From NCBI GenBank assembly GCA_016296785.1, contig JAEDHX010000024.1, positions 1 through 25,351 of the forward strand: 25,351 nucleotides of DNA, given 5' to 3'. Shown here piece by piece: positions 1 through 7,075 of this stretch (positions are counted from its first letter, which is position 1; each line of letters starts with the position of its first letter). Source of the DNA: Coprococcus sp. (lineage in GTDB: Bacteria; Bacillota; Clostridia; Lachnospirales; Lachnospiraceae). Position numbers and translations under genes: made by a program. The notes beneath the pieces are model-generated. The model saw nothing but the letters and a program-made list of their open reading frames with translations. It ran no database searches and had not been told where the DNA came from.

Positions 1-153
1 CAGAGTGATAATAAACATTTCAAGCAACATGATAATAGATATTTCCAAATCTTTTAACGGCGTACGAAGGGCAATATATATAGCGACATAAAGATATGCA
101 CCGGCATGAACAAGTCTCAAGGTGCCATGGCGGCAAGCTGTAGTAGACATAAC

Positions 154-184
154 ATTTGCCACGGGACCTGTCCCCGTGGCAAAT
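154..184. repeat. Perfect 12-bp palindrome, REP-like hairpin
   Basis: The arms ATTTGCCACGGG (154-165) and CCCGTGGCAAAT (173-184) are exact reverse complements with a 7-nt spacer. The inner bases GGGAC/GTCCC allow an alternative stem with one bulged C. No U-tract follows on either strand, so it is not a classical intrinsic terminator. Its GC content contrasts with the AT-rich surroundings. A dispersed palindromic repeat is the best guess, but only one copy is seen here. Confidence 0.6.
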
Positions 185-204
185 GGAAATATTTTTGAAA
201 AGGC

Positions 205-233
205 TTTTATTTTGGTGATATATAGGTTATAAT
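205..233 (+). promoter_or_regulatory. Possible fba promoter
   Basis: A perfect TATAAT lies at 228-233. The region 17 bp upstream (TTTTAT, 205-210) is a poor -35, and a better TTGAAA at 195-200 is too far away (27 bp). The predicted leader is about 80 nt. Only the -10 is convincing. Confidence 0.3.
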
Positions 234-319
234 CGAAATAGCGTGAGATAATAAGCTGGCTATGTATTATTAGCGGGCTATATATATCATCATAAAATAT
301 TCATACGGAGGAAATGAAA

Positions 320-1183
320 ATGTTAGTTTCAGCAACAGAAATGTTACAGAAGGCAAAGGCTGGTCACTATGCAGTAGGTCAGTTCAACATCAATAACCTT
401 GAGTGGACAAAGGCTGTTCTTTTAACAGCTGAGGAGCTCCAGTCACCTGTCATCTTAGGTGTATCTGAGGGTGCCGGCAAATATATGACAGGATTTGAGA
501 CAGTTGCAGCTATGGTTGCAGCTATGGATGAGTCACTTGGAATTACTGTTCCTGTAGCTCTTCACTTAGATCACGGAACATATGACGGATGTTATAAGTG
601 TATTAAAGCAGGCTTCACTTCAATCATGTTCGATGGTTCACACTATCCAATTGAAGAGAATATCGCTAAGACAAAAGAGCTTGTTGCAGTTGCTCACCAG
701 CTTGGTCTTTCTATCGAGGCTGAGGTTGGTTCAATCGGTGGAGAAGAAGACGGTGTTGTAGGTATGGGAGAGTGTGCTGATCCTGATGAATGTAAGGCAG
801 TTGCAGACCTCGGCGTAGATATGCTTGCAGCAGGTATCGGTAATATTCACGGTAAGTACCCAGAGAATTGGGCAGGTCTCAGCTTTGAGACACTTGATGC
901 AATCCAGCAGAAGACAGGCATTATGCCTCTAGTTCTTCACGGTGGTACAGGTATTCCTGAGGATATGATTAAGAAAGCTATCGACCTTGGCGTATCAAAG
1001 ATCAACGTTAATACAGAGTGTCAGTTATCATTTGCTGATGCAACAAGAAAATATATTGAAGCTGGAAAGGATCTTGAAGGTAAGGGATTTGACCCACGTA
1101 AGCTTCTTGCTCCTGGTTTCGAAGCTATCAAGGCTACTGTTAAGGAGAAGATGGAATTATTCGGATCAGTAGGCAAGGCTTAA
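320..1183 (+). CDS. fba: Class II fructose-1,6-bisphosphate aldolase
   Basis: Zinc-dependent aldolase of glycolysis and gluconeogenesis, cleaving fructose 1,6-bisphosphate to dihydroxyacetone phosphate and glyceraldehyde 3-phosphate in the cytosol. The 287-residue protein carries the class II signatures: LHLDHGTYDG at 81-90 with the catalytic Asp84 and zinc ligand His85, the acidic stretch EAEVGSIGGEED at 133-144, NIHGKYP with His177, and LHGGTG with His207 (ligand roles by family homology). The first in-frame ATG at 314 touches the Shine-Dalgarno GGAGGAA (307-313). The ATG at 320 has proper spacing and gives the family's usual N-terminus MLVSATEML. The gene is monocistronic in appearance and no clear terminator follows; decayed mobile DNA begins soon after the stop codon. 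Confidence 0.96.
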   Translation: MLVSATEMLQKAKAGHYAVGQFNINNLEWTKAVLLTAEELQSPVILGVSEGAGKYMTGFETVAAMVAAMDESLGITVPVALHLDHGTYDGCYKCIKAGFTSIMFDGSHYPIEENIAKTKELVAVAHQLGLSIEAEVGSIGGEEDGVVGMGECADPDECKAVADLGVDMLAAGIGNIHGKYPENWAGLSFETLDAIQQKTGIMPLVLHGGTGIPEDMIKKAIDLGVSKINVNTECQLSFADATRKYIEAGKDLEGKGFDPRKLLAPGFEAIKATVKEKMELFGSVGKA

Positions 1184-1250
1184 GACCAAAAGTAATTCAA
1201 TCAACTTGATTATAGAAACACAAAAAGGCTGTCCGCCGAACGTAATTTGA

Positions 1251-1310
1251 TATGCTCCCTTCTAGGTAGACAAGTGAAATAATTAAACTTGTTACTTAGG
1301 AGGGAGCATA
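1251..1310 (+). repeat. Inverted repeat sequestering the transposase-remnant RBS
   Basis: The arm at 1251-1275 (starting TATGCTCCCT) is complementary to 1287-1310 (ending GAGGGAGCATA) with a few mismatches and one bulge, leaving an 11-nt loop. The Shine-Dalgarno at 1298-1306 is inside the 3' arm. Confidence 0.7.
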
Positions 1311-1402
1311 TTTTATGTCTAAAAGAAATATATTTGCACAAAATAAGATAGATGCTGAAAAAAATACTTAAATATGAAACTGGCGGAGTGGAAGCTTTAT
1401 AG
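1251..1402 (+). pseudogene. Insertion-sequence end with broken transposase N-terminus
   Basis: An ATG at 1315 with a good ribosome binding site (AGGAGGGAG, 1298-1306) opens a frame of only 18 codons, ending in TAA at 1369-1371. Removing one A from the A7 run at 1358-1364 extends reading through DAEKILKYETGGVEAL to TAG at 1400-1402. This short helical, HTH-like sequence resembles the start of IS3-type OrfA proteins. Upstream, 1251-1275 and 1287-1310 form an imperfect inverted repeat of about 24 bp that buries the ribosome binding site, a common device in insertion sequences. No second end or further transposase sequence is seen. The IS family is not identified. Confidence 0.45.
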
Positions 1403-1416
1403 AAAATTACAAAATC

Positions 1417-1871
1417 CTATTTTTTAATCTTTACCTTAGAGCTTACACCCTTCTCTGGTTCTACATTTTCCGTATTTGATTCTGTTGACACTTTCTTAGG
1501 AATTACTTCTATCCTGGTCTTTCCACAAACCTTACAGCTATACGTCTTTACTCCCTCAGCAGTTTCCGTAGCTTCCTTCATCACAAAGGTTACTGTAAAT
1601 TTGGGTTTCATCCGCCATAAATGAATCAATGCACAAATCGTATCTTGTCTCATAAATCTGCAGCCTGTCTGAATCTACTTCTCTTACTCCTGAAATAACC
1701 GACTTGGACACCCGTTCAATGTCCTCTTCTGTATAAGGATCAAATGACTGCCCTGATGACCTTGCAGGATTATCCGGTTCATGATTCGTAATAAAGGAAA
1801 GAAGCTGATTCGGAATCCCCTTGTATTGTTTTGCAATGGTCTGCCACTCCCCTCTACCATCATTTTTATAT
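1417..1871 (-). pseudogene. Frameshifted remnant of a surface protein
   Basis: Two minus-strand frames together spell parts of a secreted-type protein. The upstream frame (about 1871 to 1575) reads GRGEWQTIAKQYKGIP, then NHEPDNPARSSGQSFDPYTE, ending at a stop soon after DEGSY. The downstream frame (from about 1610 to 1417) reads KEATETAEGVKTYSCKVCGK followed by a Lys/Glu-rich tail and a stop. The GVKTYxCxVCGKT block with CxxC is a common repeat in clostridial extracellular proteins. An in-frame TAA precedes the first block, and the two blocks are out of register, so the gene is broken at least twice. The original function is unknown. Confidence 0.5.
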
Positions 1872-1914
1872 TATTTTCGAAGAAACCATTTGCCAGCAAG
1901 CAGTCAATGGTTTT

Positions 1915-2484
1915 CTACGACTTCTTATTTAGTACAAATCCTGCAACAGCACCTACAATACCGCCCACAATATGAGCCATATTAGAAATATTGTCATGTA
2001 ATGTAAGTCCGTCAACCACCTGCTGTCCGATATATATTACTGCTATAAGAATAAATGTAAGAGGTATCTCTCCTTGTTTGAAGCCCGTAAATGATGCCAG
2101 CAAAATAAAAGAAAATACAATGCCACTTGCACCACATAGTGCAACATTAGGGAAAAAGATATAATTAATCAATCCTGTAACTACTGCAGTTATAGCCATA
2201 ACCTCAACCAGTTCTTTTGAACCATGCTTTTCTTCAAGCATAGGCCCAAGTAACAACAAATATGAAGCATTTCCAATGAAATGCGTCCATCCGCTATGTC
2301 CCAAAACATGAGTAAAAAACCTTAAATATGTAAGAGGATTCTTTAATGACGAATGATATGTTGCAAAAAACATCCTGGTACTAACACCTGCCGTAAGTAC
2401 TCCTGCAAGAGTCACTACAAAGCAAATAAATACAAAAAACAGGGTTGCCGGAGCGTTAAAGCTTATTTTTAATTTCTTCTTCAT
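1915..2484 (-). CDS. Rhomboid family intramembrane serine protease
   Basis: Membrane-embedded serine protease that cleaves substrates within or next to their transmembrane segments; its substrate here is unknown. The 189-residue protein has about six hydrophobic helices. It shows the rhomboid signatures: HSGWTHFIGN with His68 and Asn72, GASG with the nucleophile Ser120, and NMAHIVGGIVGAVAG with catalytic His171. It is a minimal six-helix form without extra domains. A GTG at 2493 also opens the frame, but it lies in the Shine-Dalgarno AGAAGGTG, so the ATG at 2484 is chosen. A terminator-like hairpin sits directly upstream of this ribosome binding site, suggesting expression by read-through from the uvrBA-tcdA-zinc-ribbon transcript. 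Confidence 0.9.
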   Translation of the reverse strand: MKKKLKISFNAPATLFFVFICFVVTLAGVLTAGVSTRMFFATYHSSLKNPLTYLRFFTHVLGHSGWTHFIGNASYLLLLGPMLEEKHGSKELVEVMAITAVVTGLINYIFFPNVALCGASGIVFSFILLASFTGFKQGEIPLTFILIAVIYIGQQVVDGLTLHDNISNMAHIVGGIVGAVAGFVLNKKS

Positions 2485-2498
2485 AACAATCACCTTCT

Positions 2499-2534
2499 AA
2501 AAATGGAGATGCCAAAATAAACACATCTCCATTT
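2499..2534 (-). terminator. Intrinsic terminator or attenuator before the rhomboid gene
   Basis: An 11-bp perfect stem (AAATGGAGATG, 2501-2511, with CATCTCCATTT, 2524-2534) has a 12-nt loop and, on the minus strand, runs into TTTTT. It ends the transcript of the zinc-ribbon gene. Only 14 nt separate it from the rhomboid start codon. Confidence 0.75.
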
Positions 2535-2567
2535 ATTAATTCAATCTATTATTTAGTCGATAAAAAA

Positions 2568-3497
2568 CTATTTCTTCCTAAATATAATACTCCAAATAGG
2601 AACTGCAATAATTAACAAGCCTGCCGCTACAACACTTATTATACTTCCATAAGCAAGCGATGCATCAGCAATCTCTTTCTTATCAATTATTGTTAATACA
2701 AACTCAAATACAAGAGTTCCCGCAACTCCACAAGAGCAGATAAAGTTAATTACTTTACATGCAGTATTATTAAAGAAGCACAATACGAAAGCTACTAATG
2801 CAAGAGCCATTAAACCTATTACCATAAGCAAATCATATATGCTTCCCTTGCCAAATACACTCCACAAGCTACGGGAAACATCACCTTGCATGGCATATGG
2901 TAAAAATGTGGCCGCTATTGCAAGAATAACACCTAACATCGTGACGAAATTAGGTACACCCTTCTTATTTGAAGAAGCTACGCGTTTCTGAACATCTGCA
3001 TTAGCATATGAATATCCTGCCATTCCTGAAGGAACCGGGTTGCTGGCTGCATTATAATATCCGGCCATCTGTGGCATTCCCGATGCTTCAACTGGCTGTG
3101 GCATTCCTGATGCTTCAACAGGCTGCGACATTCCTGGAATCTCACCAGACTGTTCATTCTGCTCTTCCATACCAACTTCTAGCGGTCTTGTACTCTGCTC
3201 ATCTACGCCAAATTCAATAGGTCTTGTACTTTGTTCATCAGCATCTAATCCCATCGAACTCATGCCCTGCCCGGTAGCTTCAACCTCATCCGGCTTAGCA
3301 ATATGTTCTTCTGAACCTGTCTGATTATTGTACTCAGCCATCTTGCGGTTATATTCTTCCATCTGTCTGTTATACTCTGCCATCTGATTTTCATAGGCAA
3401 TCATTGATGCCTTCATTTCCTCTGTAAATACAAGAGAACACTTATCACAGCTTAATGCGTTATTATCAATCTCCGCACCACATTTAATACATTTCAT
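2568..3497 (-). CDS. Zinc-ribbon membrane protein with low-complexity linker
   Basis: A 309-residue protein of unknown function. Residues 3-20 form a zinc ribbon (Cys3, Cys6, Cys17, Cys20). Then come heptad-like repeats of the type MAEYNRQ (about residues 36-58), a linker with two copies of DEQSTRP and tandem GMPQPVEAS units, and a C-terminal domain with four hydrophobic segments between about 183 and 306. The predicted topology is a cytosolic N-terminal ribbon tethered to the membrane. The gene abuts tcdA (start codon immediately after the tcdA stop), with AAGGAG 9 nt before the ATG inside the end of tcdA, so it is translated from the uvrBA-tcdA message. Similar zinc-ribbon proteins of Gram-positives are mostly uncharacterised. 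Confidence 0.85.
   Translation of the reverse strand: MKCIKCGAEIDNNALSCDKCSLVFTEEMKASMIAYENQMAEYNRQMEEYNRKMAEYNNQTGSEEHIAKPDEVEATGQGMSSMGLDADEQSTRPIEFGVDEQSTRPLEVGMEEQNEQSGEIPGMSQPVEASGMPQPVEASGMPQMAGYYNAASNPVPSGMAGYSYANADVQKRVASSNKKGVPNFVTMLGVILAIAATFLPYAMQGDVSRSLWSVFGKGSIYDLLMVIGLMALALVAFVLCFFNNTACKVINFICSCGVAGTLVFEFVLTIIDKKEIADASLAYGSIISVVAAGLLIIAVPIWSIIFRKK
3073..3126 (-). repeat. Two tandem 27-bp coding repeats
   Basis: Units at 3073-3099 and 3100-3126 are nearly identical and encode GMPQPVEAS twice; a diverged third unit (encoding GMSQPVEAS-like sequence) follows. The unit length is a multiple of three, so copy-number change keeps the frame. Confidence 0.8.
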
Positions 3498-4211
3498 CTA
3501 TCCATGCTCCTTAATCATATCTCTTACTGCTTCCCCTGCTATAATAAGACCGGCAACAGAAGGTACAAACGAAATGCTTCCCGGAACCTGTCTCTTGCTA
3601 GTAATCTCATCAGACGCCTCCGGTTTAACAGGAATCTCCTTAGAGTAAAGCACCTTCACGCCACTTATTCCTCTATCCCTCAGCTCTTTTCTCATAACCT
3701 TGGCAAGAGGACATACAGATGTCTTATTAATATCTGTTATCTCAAACATCTCCGGATGAAGCTTGTTACCTGTACCCATAGAACTAATTACAGGAATATC
3801 AAGCCGTCTGCAATGTTCGATAATTAAAAGCTTAGCAGTAACTGTATCGACTGCGTCTACAACATAATCATACATAGAAAATGATATATTGTCTACAGTG
3901 TTTTTATCAACAAAAATATTATTGGCATTAACATCACACTTCGGATTAATATCCAAAATACGCTCCTTCATCACATCAACCTTACTTCTCCCAACTGTTG
4001 AGTGAAGTGCAACAAGCTGTCTATTAATATTTGTTAGTGATACTTCATCATTATCAAATAAATCAATATGTCCTATTCCGCATCTTGCAAATGCCTCAGC
4101 AACATAAGAGCCCACTCCACCAATTCCAAATATGGCTGCATGCTTATTATTCAAAGCATTAAGACCCGTCCTGCCTATTATGAGTTCTTCTCTTGAAAAT
4201 TCGTGTAACAT
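3498..4211 (-). CDS. tcdA: tRNA threonylcarbamoyladenosine dehydratase (TcdA)
   Basis: ThiF/E1-like ATP-dependent enzyme that cyclises N6-threonylcarbamoyladenosine at position 37 of ANN-decoding tRNAs to ct6A. The 237-residue protein has the nucleotide-binding loop GIGGVGSYVAEAFARCG at 29-45, the DNDEVSLTNINRQ block at 53-65 typical of E1-like folds, and the family-diagnostic SMGTGNKLHPEMFEITDI and KTSVCPLAKVMRKELR segments (Cys167). It starts 1 nt after the uvrA stop, with GGAG in the end of uvrA, so it is a member of the uvrBA operon. YgdL/CsdL is the E. coli homologue. A generic ThiF-family activity is less likely given the VCPLAKVMR motif. Confidence 0.93.
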   Translation of the reverse strand: MLHEFSREELIIGRTGLNALNNKHAAIFGIGGVGSYVAEAFARCGIGHIDLFDNDEVSLTNINRQLVALHSTVGRSKVDVMKERILDINPKCDVNANNIFVDKNTVDNISFSMYDYVVDAVDTVTAKLLIIEHCRRLDIPVISSMGTGNKLHPEMFEITDINKTSVCPLAKVMRKELRDRGISGVKVLYSKEIPVKPEASDEITSKRQVPGSISFVPSVAGLIIAGEAVRDMIKEHG

Positions 4212-4212
4212 A

Positions 4213-7056
4213 CTACTTCTCCAAATATTTTTTTATATACATTCCTGTATATGAAGCTTCATTCTCTGCTACTTCCTCTGGTGTACCCGTTGCAATTACA
4301 GTACCACCACCGGCGCCTCCTTCAGGCCCCATATCAATAATATAATCCGCAGTTTTAATTACATCAAGATTATGCTCTATTACAACAATTGTATTGCCAC
4401 CATCACTAAGTCTCTTCAAAATATCAACAAGTCTGTGAACATCCGCAAAATGAAGACCTGTAGTCGGCTCATCAAGTATATAAATAGTACGTCCCGTTCC
4501 TCTTCTTGATAACTCAGTTGCAAGCTTAATACGCTGCGCCTCTCCACCCGATAATGTTGTAGATGGCTGCCCAAGCTTAATATAACCGAGTCCGACATCA
4601 CGAAGTGTCTCTATCTTCCTTAGTATAGACGGAACATTTGAGAAGAATTCGCAAGCCTCATCAACTGTCATCTCAAGTACATCATATATACTCTTTCCCT
4701 TATACTTAACCTCGAGAGTCTCCCTATTGTATCTTCTGCCACCACAGACCTCACATGGCACATATATGTCCGGAAGGAAATGCATCTCTATCTTGATGAT
4801 TCCGTCACCACGACAGGCTTCACATCTTCCCCCTGAAACATTAAAGCTGAACCTTCCCTTTTTGTAGCCCCTGCTCTTAGCATCCTTTGTATTTGCAAAT
4901 AAATCACGAATCAAATCAAAGGTTCCCGTATATGTCGCAGGATTCGACCTTGGGCTTCTTCCAATAGGTGACTGGTCAATATTTATTATCTTATCAAGGG
5001 CATCATAACCAACTATATGGTCGTGTTTACCTGATTTTATTCTGCTTCTGTTAAGTCTTCTTGCAAGCTTCTTATATAATATCTCATTAACAAGCGAGCT
5101 CTTACCTGAACCCGAAACACCTGTAACACAGGTCATTACACCAAGAGGAATATCAACATCAATATGCTTTAGATTGTTCTCATATGCATTCTGAATCTTA
5201 AGCCATCCTGTAGGCTGCTTACGAATCTCAGGTACAGGTATCTTCTTTCTTCCACTTAGATAATCACCTGTAACAGACTCTTTGCAGACCATAATATCCT
5301 CTGCCGTACCCTCTGCAACAACATAACCGCCATTTGCCCCTGCGCCAGGTCCAATATCAATAATATGGTCTGCAGCAAGCATTGTATCCTCATCATGTTC
5401 AACAACAATAAGCGTATTACCAAGATCACGAAGATTCTCAAGCGCTTTGATAAGCTTGTCATTATCCCTCTGATGAAGTCCGATACTAGGTTCATCAAGT
5501 ATATATGCAACTCCGACAAGTCCTGAACCAATCTGCGTTGCAAGTCTTATTCTCTGTGCCTCTCCGCCTGACAAGCTTCCTGTCGATCTGTAAAGTGCAA
5601 GATAATTAAGACCTACATCAATAAGGAATCTGAGCCTTGCCTTTATCTCCTTAAGTACAGCTCCTCCAATCAGCTTCTGCCTGTCTGTCAGATCTATATT
5701 CTCCATAAACTCGCTGAGGCTGTCTATAGACATCTCTGTTATCTCAGAAATATTCTTACCACCAACTGTTACAGCAAGTGCATATGGTTTAAGTCTTCTT
5801 CCACCACATTCCTCACAAGGAGTAATAGTCATAAATGTCTCATATTCTGCTCTAGTACTCTCACCGCCTGTTTCTCTGTATCTTCTCTGAACATTTTTAA
5901 CGAGTCCCTCGAATGTAATATCATATACACCTTCGCCACGCTGACCTTTATAGTTTACCTTAACCGGTCTGCTGTTTTCTCCATACAGAAGAAGCTTCTT
6001 AACCTCATCACTATATTCTTCAAATGGTGTATCAAGCGAAAATCCATATTCATTACTAAGTGCCGTAAGTATAGCATTAGAAAAACTCTTACCATCATTA
6101 CAGGACTGCCATCCCATGACTGTTATCGCTCCCTCGTTAATTGAGAGCTTAGTATCAGGAATCATAAGATCAACATCAAACTCCATCTTAAAACCAAGTC
6201 CCGCACAGCATGGACATGCGCCAAAAGGATTATTAAATGAAAAGCTTCTCGGCTCTATCTCATCGATACTAATACCACAATCCGGGCATGAGAAGCTGTC
6301 AGAGAAATTGATAATATCATTATCGCCATCCTCTTTCATTATTTCAACCTTCATAACACCTTCAGCTAATTTAAGAGTTGTTTCAACAGAATCAGTGAGC
6401 CTTCTCTCCATATCAGGTCTTACAACAAGTCTGTCTACCACAATATCGATATTATGTTTCTTATTCTTATCAAGCTTAATCTCTTCAGACAGCTCATACT
6501 GGTTGCCATCTATAATAACACGAACAAAACCACTCTTCTTTGCTTTCTCAAGGAGCTTAGCATGTTCACCCTTTCTGCCTCTTATTACAGGCGCAAGAAT
6601 CATGAATTTAGTTCTCTCAGGAAGACTCATAATCTCATCTACCATCTGATCAACACTTTGTCTGCTAATCTCCTTACCGCATTGAGGACAATGAGGAATA
6701 CCTATTCTCGCATATAAAAGTCTGAAATAATCATATATTTCAGTTACTGTACCAACGGTAGAACGAGGGTTCCTGTTAGTTGATTTCTGGTCAATAGAAA
6801 TAGCAGGAGACAGACCTTCTATCTTCTCAACATCAGGCTTCTCTGCCTGACCTAGGAACTGCCTTGCATATGAAGAAAGCGATTCCATATATCTTCGCTG
6901 TCCTTCAGCATAAATTGTATCAAATGCAAGTGAAGACTTACCGGAACCGGAAAGGCCTGTTACTACAACAAACTTCTCTCTTGGAATCTTCACATCTATG
7001 TTCTTCAAATTATGTGCCTTAGCACCCTTTACGGTTATATACTTAATATCACTCAT
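4213..7056 (-). CDS. uvrA: Excinuclease ABC subunit A
   Basis: DNA-damage recognition ATPase of nucleotide excision repair; it forms the UvrA2-UvrB complex that scans for lesions and loads UvrB. The 947-residue protein has two ABC modules: Walker A GLSGSGKSS (34-42) and GVSGSGKSS, two LSGGEAQRI signatures, DEPSIGLH and DEPTTGLH Walker B regions, and CxxC zinc-binding clusters (CPQCGKE, CPDCG...CPCC, CEAC...CEVC). The ATG at 7056 gives the family N-terminus MSDIKYITVKGAKAHNL. An in-frame ATG at 7086, overlapping the uvrB stop by 11 nt, would add ten residues; neither start has a strong Shine-Dalgarno, which points to translational coupling with uvrB. Transcription is expected from the SOS-controlled uvrB promoter. 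Confidence 0.97.
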   Translation of the reverse strand: MSDIKYITVKGAKAHNLKNIDVKIPREKFVVVTGLSGSGKSSLAFDTIYAEGQRRYMESLSSYARQFLGQAEKPDVEKIEGLSPAISIDQKSTNRNPRSTVGTVTEIYDYFRLLYARIGIPHCPQCGKEISRQSVDQMVDEIMSLPERTKFMILAPVIRGRKGEHAKLLEKAKKSGFVRVIIDGNQYELSEEIKLDKNKKHNIDIVVDRLVVRPDMERRLTDSVETTLKLAEGVMKVEIMKEDGDNDIINFSDSFSCPDCGISIDEIEPRSFSFNNPFGACPCCAGLGFKMEFDVDLMIPDTKLSINEGAITVMGWQSCNDGKSFSNAILTALSNEYGFSLDTPFEEYSDEVKKLLLYGENSRPVKVNYKGQRGEGVYDITFEGLVKNVQRRYRETGGESTRAEYETFMTITPCEECGGRRLKPYALAVTVGGKNISEITEMSIDSLSEFMENIDLTDRQKLIGGAVLKEIKARLRFLIDVGLNYLALYRSTGSLSGGEAQRIRLATQIGSGLVGVAYILDEPSIGLHQRDNDKLIKALENLRDLGNTLIVVEHDEDTMLAADHIIDIGPGAGANGGYVVAEGTAEDIMVCKESVTGDYLSGRKKIPVPEIRKQPTGWLKIQNAYENNLKHIDVDIPLGVMTCVTGVSGSGKSSLVNEILYKKLARRLNRSRIKSGKHDHIVGYDALDKIINIDQSPIGRSPRSNPATYTGTFDLIRDLFANTKDAKSRGYKKGRFSFNVSGGRCEACRGDGIIKIEMHFLPDIYVPCEVCGGRRYNRETLEVKYKGKSIYDVLEMTVDEACEFFSNVPSILRKIETLRDVGLGYIKLGQPSTTLSGGEAQRIKLATELSRRGTGRTIYILDEPTTGLHFADVHRLVDILKRLSDGGNTIVVIEHNLDVIKTADYIIDMGPEGGAGGGTVIATGTPEEVAENEASYTGMYIKKYLEK

Positions 7057-7075
7057 TTTCTGCACACTTTCTATA

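Larger units (their letters stand above)
1..319. other. Left-edge region and fba leader
   Basis: No gene can be assigned with confidence. A minus-strand frame is open from an ATG at 150 to the window edge and would encode a hydrophobic stretch of about 50 residues, possibly the N-terminus of a membrane protein cut by the window. It has no Shine-Dalgarno, so it is only noted. The rest holds a strong palindrome at 154-184, a TATAAT-like box at 228-233 and the fba ribosome binding site GGAGGAA at 307-313. Confidence 0.4.

Noticed and set aside
1..150. Minus-strand open frame starting at 150 as a partial membrane protein
   Set aside because: No RBS, no recognised family, and the frame stays open far upstream of the ATG, so coding evidence is too weak.
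1684..1899. 71-codon minus-strand ORF starting MLANGFFENN
   Set aside because: The recognisable remnant sequence lies in a different frame of the same strand; this one is at best a short pre-frameshift piece.
3073..3150. Short regular repeats suggestive of a CRISPR array
   Set aside because: The units are directly tandem without spacers and encode an in-frame nonamer repeat within a gene.
6116..6649. 177-codon plus-strand ORF inside uvrA
   Set aside because: It is antisense to the conserved uvrA coding sequence, has no RBS and no recognisable domain; a shadow frame.
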